Source of the DNA: a virus | Direction: 5' to 3' (one strand) | Virus record (IMG/VR): IMGVR_UViG_3300045135_000061 | Coordinates: 1-42,918 of that record | Length of the DNA stretch: 42,918 nucleotides | Shown: piece after piece, positions 40,410-42,918 of the stretch | Layout of the letters: every line of letters begins with the position of its first letter | How positions within the stretch are numbered: the stretch's first letter is position 1 | Notes under the pieces: model-generated | Databases searched by the model: none | What the model saw: the letters and a program-made list of their open reading frames with translations, nothing else | What the model was told of the DNA's origin: nothing | Program-made: the position numbers and the translations under genes

Positions 40410-41027
40410 CTAGGCTTGATGATTGGTTGGTTGACTAACTGCTACCTGAGCATCCCAACCGCTTTTAATTCGTTTCAATGCAGTGCTTGGGTCAATGCCG
40501 TTCTCACTGCACCAATCTGACATGATCTTTGTTACGCCATCAATCGTAATGTTCCTGTTATTTCTACGATTGCGCGACTGCTCTGCCGTTGTGGCCCACT
40601 TACAGTTTTCCTTAGAGTAAGGCCCATCAACATCAATGCGATCCAATGAACACCCCTCTGGGGCATCACCCATATCCGCATAAAAAGCATCAAATGACTT
40701 AGACCATTCGTCTGACACCTTAATACCTCTTGCACCATACCATTGATAGGATGCATCTGATGGGTTTTCACAGCGCAACTTCATGTTAGTCCACACAGAA
40801 TAAATCTTAGACTTTGACTTACCGTGTCTAGTGTTTCTTTTGTGCCTAGTAGAACCACAGCCACAAGATGTAACACTTCCAGACAACATTCCTTTACCTG
40901 TGCCTACATATTCAGAACCGCAGTCACAGGCGCACAACCAAGCAGCACGACCATTCACAGAACCATGCCGCTTAGAAACCGTTAGGCTTCCAAACCGTTG
41001 CCCTGTTATGTCTTTTACTGCACTCAT
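40410..41027 (-). CDS. HNH/AP2-type endonuclease-like protein
   Basis: 205 residues. An N-terminal zinc-ribbon part (WLCACDCGSEYVGTGKGM, then CGCGS) precedes the conserved block YSVWTNMKLRCENP, YQWYGARGIKVSDEW, GCSLDRIDVDGPYSKENCKW and EQSRNRRNNR. This family is common in phages as HNH or AP2-like homing nucleases. A C-terminal helix-turn-helix-like part (MSDWCSENGIDPSTALKRIK) would bind DNA. It separates the tail protein and its chaperone. The ribosome site is AAAGGATC. Confidence 0.75.
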   Translation of the reverse strand: MSAVKDITGQRFGSLTVSKRHGSVNGRAAWLCACDCGSEYVGTGKGMLSGSVTSCGCGSTRHKRNTRHGKSKSKIYSVWTNMKLRCENPSDASYQWYGARGIKVSDEWSKSFDAFYADMGDAPEGCSLDRIDVDGPYSKENCKWATTAEQSRNRRNNRNITIDGVTKIMSDWCSENGIDPSTALKRIKSGWDAQVAVSQPTNHQA

Positions 41028-41054
41028 TAGATTGATCCTTTCATATGAGTTTGA

Positions 41055-42918
41055 TTAGGCGATTGCGTAGAAGATGTAGTTTGCGCCATTGATGTTGTTT
41101 ATGCTAGAACCGACTACACTAAATCCACTACTGTGCGGGTCAACATTATCAAAAGAGGCCTCCGCATCTGTGCTTTCTAGTTTTAGACGTGGATCGTTTC
41201 CAGCTACAATACCTCGCTCACTATCCCATACATACCAAGAGCCGCCACCGTCTGTTCTTTTAATCAACACAAACCTAGCACCACTGCTAAAACCACAGTC
41301 AATAACCTTAGAGCCATCTGTAGTCCCATCACCAGTATAACTCCCCACCTTGGATACACCATCAAGTGAGGCGAATAGGTAGGCTATGTAGGTAGTGCCA
41401 GAGTTATTAGTATTAGCATCAGCACCAACTGAAAAGACGCTATCAGTCGGCAGTGTGGAGTTCCAGCTTGTCCCAGTAGATGCTACGGCATAATCGTTAT
41501 TTAATTCTAGCCGCTGATTTGCAGTCAACGCCTCATGCCAGACACGCCAAGCAGTTGTGCCCGACCTAGCCTTCACCCACATCATCTCTGGCACAACACC
41601 AAGGTTATGGCTTACAGTACGCCCTGCTGTTCCGTTGCCTGTGTATGCGACTACATCACAGAACGAGGGCGCACGTTTCCATTGCCAAAACACACTATCT
41701 TCGGATGTCCCACCAGAGTTGTTTCCATAGCCACCTGCTGCAATATAGTTGTTCGTGTTATGGTCAAACTCAATATAAGTTAAACCAGAGGTTTCTACAT
41801 TTGTGCTATCTGTGTAAGATATGGTGCCACTGCCACGTATTCTATCTGTGATGTAGTTAAAACCTCCTGCTATGTACCTATTACGTGATAATACCATATC
41901 AATGACATCAGTGTTACCAAGGTATAATGGTGAAGTGCTAGGCTCTCCAACTTCATCATGAACATTAAACACCTCAGTCGCATCAGTAGGCACAGCCATA
42001 GGGCCTCTGCGTATGGCTATGTAGATGTAGTTTTGACCATTTGTATTATATTGTGACTGTGTTTGGTTAATTTGAAAACCGTTAGGGAGAATGTCTATGC
42101 CCCACAAGTTAGCCGCAGAAGCCTCAGTGTCATATGTATTTGGTCTTAGAATATTACTGTACGTACCTTGGTTAGTACCTCTCATAATATCAAACATTAA
42201 CCAATGACCAGTATCATCTAGTGATTTTATTAGTACCCACTGAGGCTCAAACCCTAAGTCAATCTCAGGGCCAGTAGCAGAGCCATTACCAGTATAACTC
42301 CCACACTTAATAATATCTTGGTCAGCATCAGGACCGAAGTCCCCGTCACCGTCATTGTGGGCGAATAGGTAGGCAACGTAGGTGCCGCCAGAGGCGTTTA
42401 CGGTAGAACTGCCGCTTATAGAAAACTCTGTGCTTGTTGGCTCCGTACTACTCCATATGGTTGTCGCTGCTCTAGCATTAGTAAGATTTAGGTTTATTAT
42501 ATAACCTGATCCGTTATTTGTAGGGTGTATCGCTCTATGATAAACTTTCCAATTTTCTGCACTATCAGTTCGCTTTACTATGATACAGCCCGGAACACTG
42601 CCTAGATTATGGCTGATTGTTGTAGCAGAACCTGTCCCAGTATAAGTCACCACATCAAAGAACTTAGGGGCTTTGCGAAAAGAAAAGCTTACTTGATCTC
42701 TACCGCTTCCGTTGGATGCAGCGTGTGAACCGACATTAAAACCATTTGCGTTAAATGATGTTACTGATCCTGTCTCTTGACTAGAAGCCGCAGTTTCATC
42801 TGAACGTATTTGATAAGTTGCTCCTCTTTCAGTATCAACAAGTCGCCAACTAGAGTTAGACCCACGACTTTTTAACCATACCAACCCACCTTCGCCAGCA
42901 TCGGCTGCGTCAAAGGGG
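41055..42918 (-). CDS. Tail/fibre protein, second version, N-terminus cut by window edge
   Basis: Open from the right edge to the stop at 41055 (621 codons visible); no credible start lies inside, and a TTG at 42884 falls within the repeated GEGGLVW strand. The modules are the same as in the left-edge gene, for example GGTYVAYLFAHNDGDGDFG, YIAIRRGPMAVP, FFDVVTYTG and SHNLG. The C-terminal segment 41264-41390 is identical in DNA to bases 1-127. Variable stretches alternate with near-identical ones along the whole length. It is an allele or a tandem paralogue of the same tail protein. Confidence 0.8.
   Translation of the reverse strand, partial: PFDAADAGEGGLVWLKSRGSNSSWRLVDTERGATYQIRSDETAASSQETGSVTSFNANGFNVGSHAASNGSGRDQVSFSFRKAPKFFDVVTYTGTGSATTISHNLGSVPGCIIVKRTDSAENWKVYHRAIHPTNNGSGYIINLNLTNARAATTIWSSTEPTSTEFSISGSSTVNASGGTYVAYLFAHNDGDGDFGPDADQDIIKCGSYTGNGSATGPEIDLGFEPQWVLIKSLDDTGHWLMFDIMRGTNQGTYSNILRPNTYDTEASAANLWGIDILPNGFQINQTQSQYNTNGQNYIYIAIRRGPMAVPTDATEVFNVHDEVGEPSTSPLYLGNTDVIDMVLSRNRYIAGGFNYITDRIRGSGTISYTDSTNVETSGLTYIEFDHNTNNYIAAGGYGNNSGGTSEDSVFWQWKRAPSFCDVVAYTGNGTAGRTVSHNLGVVPEMMWVKARSGTTAWRVWHEALTANQRLELNNDYAVASTGTSWNSTLPTDSVFSVGADANTNNSGTTYIAYLFASLDGVSKVGSYTGDGTTDGSKVIDCGFSSGARFVLIKRTDGGGSWYVWDSERGIVAGNDPRLKLESTDAEASFDNVDPHSSGFSVVGSSINNINGANYIFYAIA
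41264..41390. repeat. 127-bp exact repeat of bases 1-127
   Basis: Identical to the left end of the window, in the same reading frame of the tail gene. Beyond 41390 the two genes remain homologous but differ at many bases. Cutting the window at 41263 and joining to base 1 keeps the tail frame open. Confidence 0.95.

Noticed and set aside
42885-42918. Direct joining of the right end to the left end as one giant tail gene
   Set aside because: The reading frames differ: the left gene would enter the right end in the wrong frame. Joining at the 127-base repeat keeps the frame.
1-42918. Lysogeny module (integrase, repressor, attachment site)
   Set aside because: No recombinase or repressor-type protein was found among the genes.
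1-42918. Phage-encoded RNA polymerase
   Set aside because: No T7-type polymerase is present; the only large early proteins are primase-helicase, DNA polymerase and NrdJ.

Overview
The window looks like almost the whole genome of a strictly lytic marine podovirus, as a metagenome contig or circular-type assembly. The gene set is a T7-like replication and virion plan without a phage RNA polymerase, plus class II (B12-dependent) ribonucleotide reductase, ThyX, MazG, PhoH and a metallophosphoesterase. From general knowledge this combination matches the SIO1/Cobavirus roseophages (Zobellviridae). Two small host-type proteins, DUF1127 and DUF1289, are common in alphaproteobacteria and support a Rhodobacteraceae-like host. 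The taxonomy is inference; no database was searched. No integrase, repressor, tRNA, CRISPR array or reverse transcriptase was found.

Layout. A control region without genes (5340-6165) separates two divergent transcription units. The plus-strand unit (6166-20144) opens with small proteins, a DUF7178-like protein, a methyltransferase-like protein and a chain of overlapping micro-proteins, several of them membrane-spanning. It continues with ThyX, primase-helicase, family A DNA polymerase, a probable ssDNA-binding protein, an Fe-S PD-(D/E)XK exonuclease, endonuclease I, a phosphoesterase, MazG, DUF1127, NrdJ, DUF1289, PhoH and DUF3310. These genes copy DNA, recycle host DNA into nucleotides and manage dNTP supply. 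The minus-strand unit starts at a host-type promoter (5362-5391), runs left through small virion and fibre genes to the window edge, and appears to continue from the right edge: tail protein, tail chaperone-like protein, TerL, portal, scaffold, capsid, tail tube proteins, internal virion proteins, endolysin, holin and spanin candidates, and small basic proteins. It ends at a strong terminator (20151-20180) that faces the end of the plus-strand unit.

The two window ends are not independent. Bases 1-127 are identical to 41264-41390, and the partial tail genes at the two ends are colinear homologues that share this segment in the same reading frame. The simplest reading is a circle of 41,263 bp whose tail gene exists in two versions, with the right-hand 1.5 kb being the second version. 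A tandem duplication is the alternative.

Four HNH-type or endonuclease VII-type genes sit at junctions of the late unit. One of them has apparently split the late terminator, leaving a direct repeat on both sides and gaining its ribosome binding site from the duplicated arm. The promoters seen are of sigma-70 type. Three share the core TAATATATAAGTAT, and two others share a different extended -10 element followed by AT-rich repeats, which points to host RNA polymerase under phage control.
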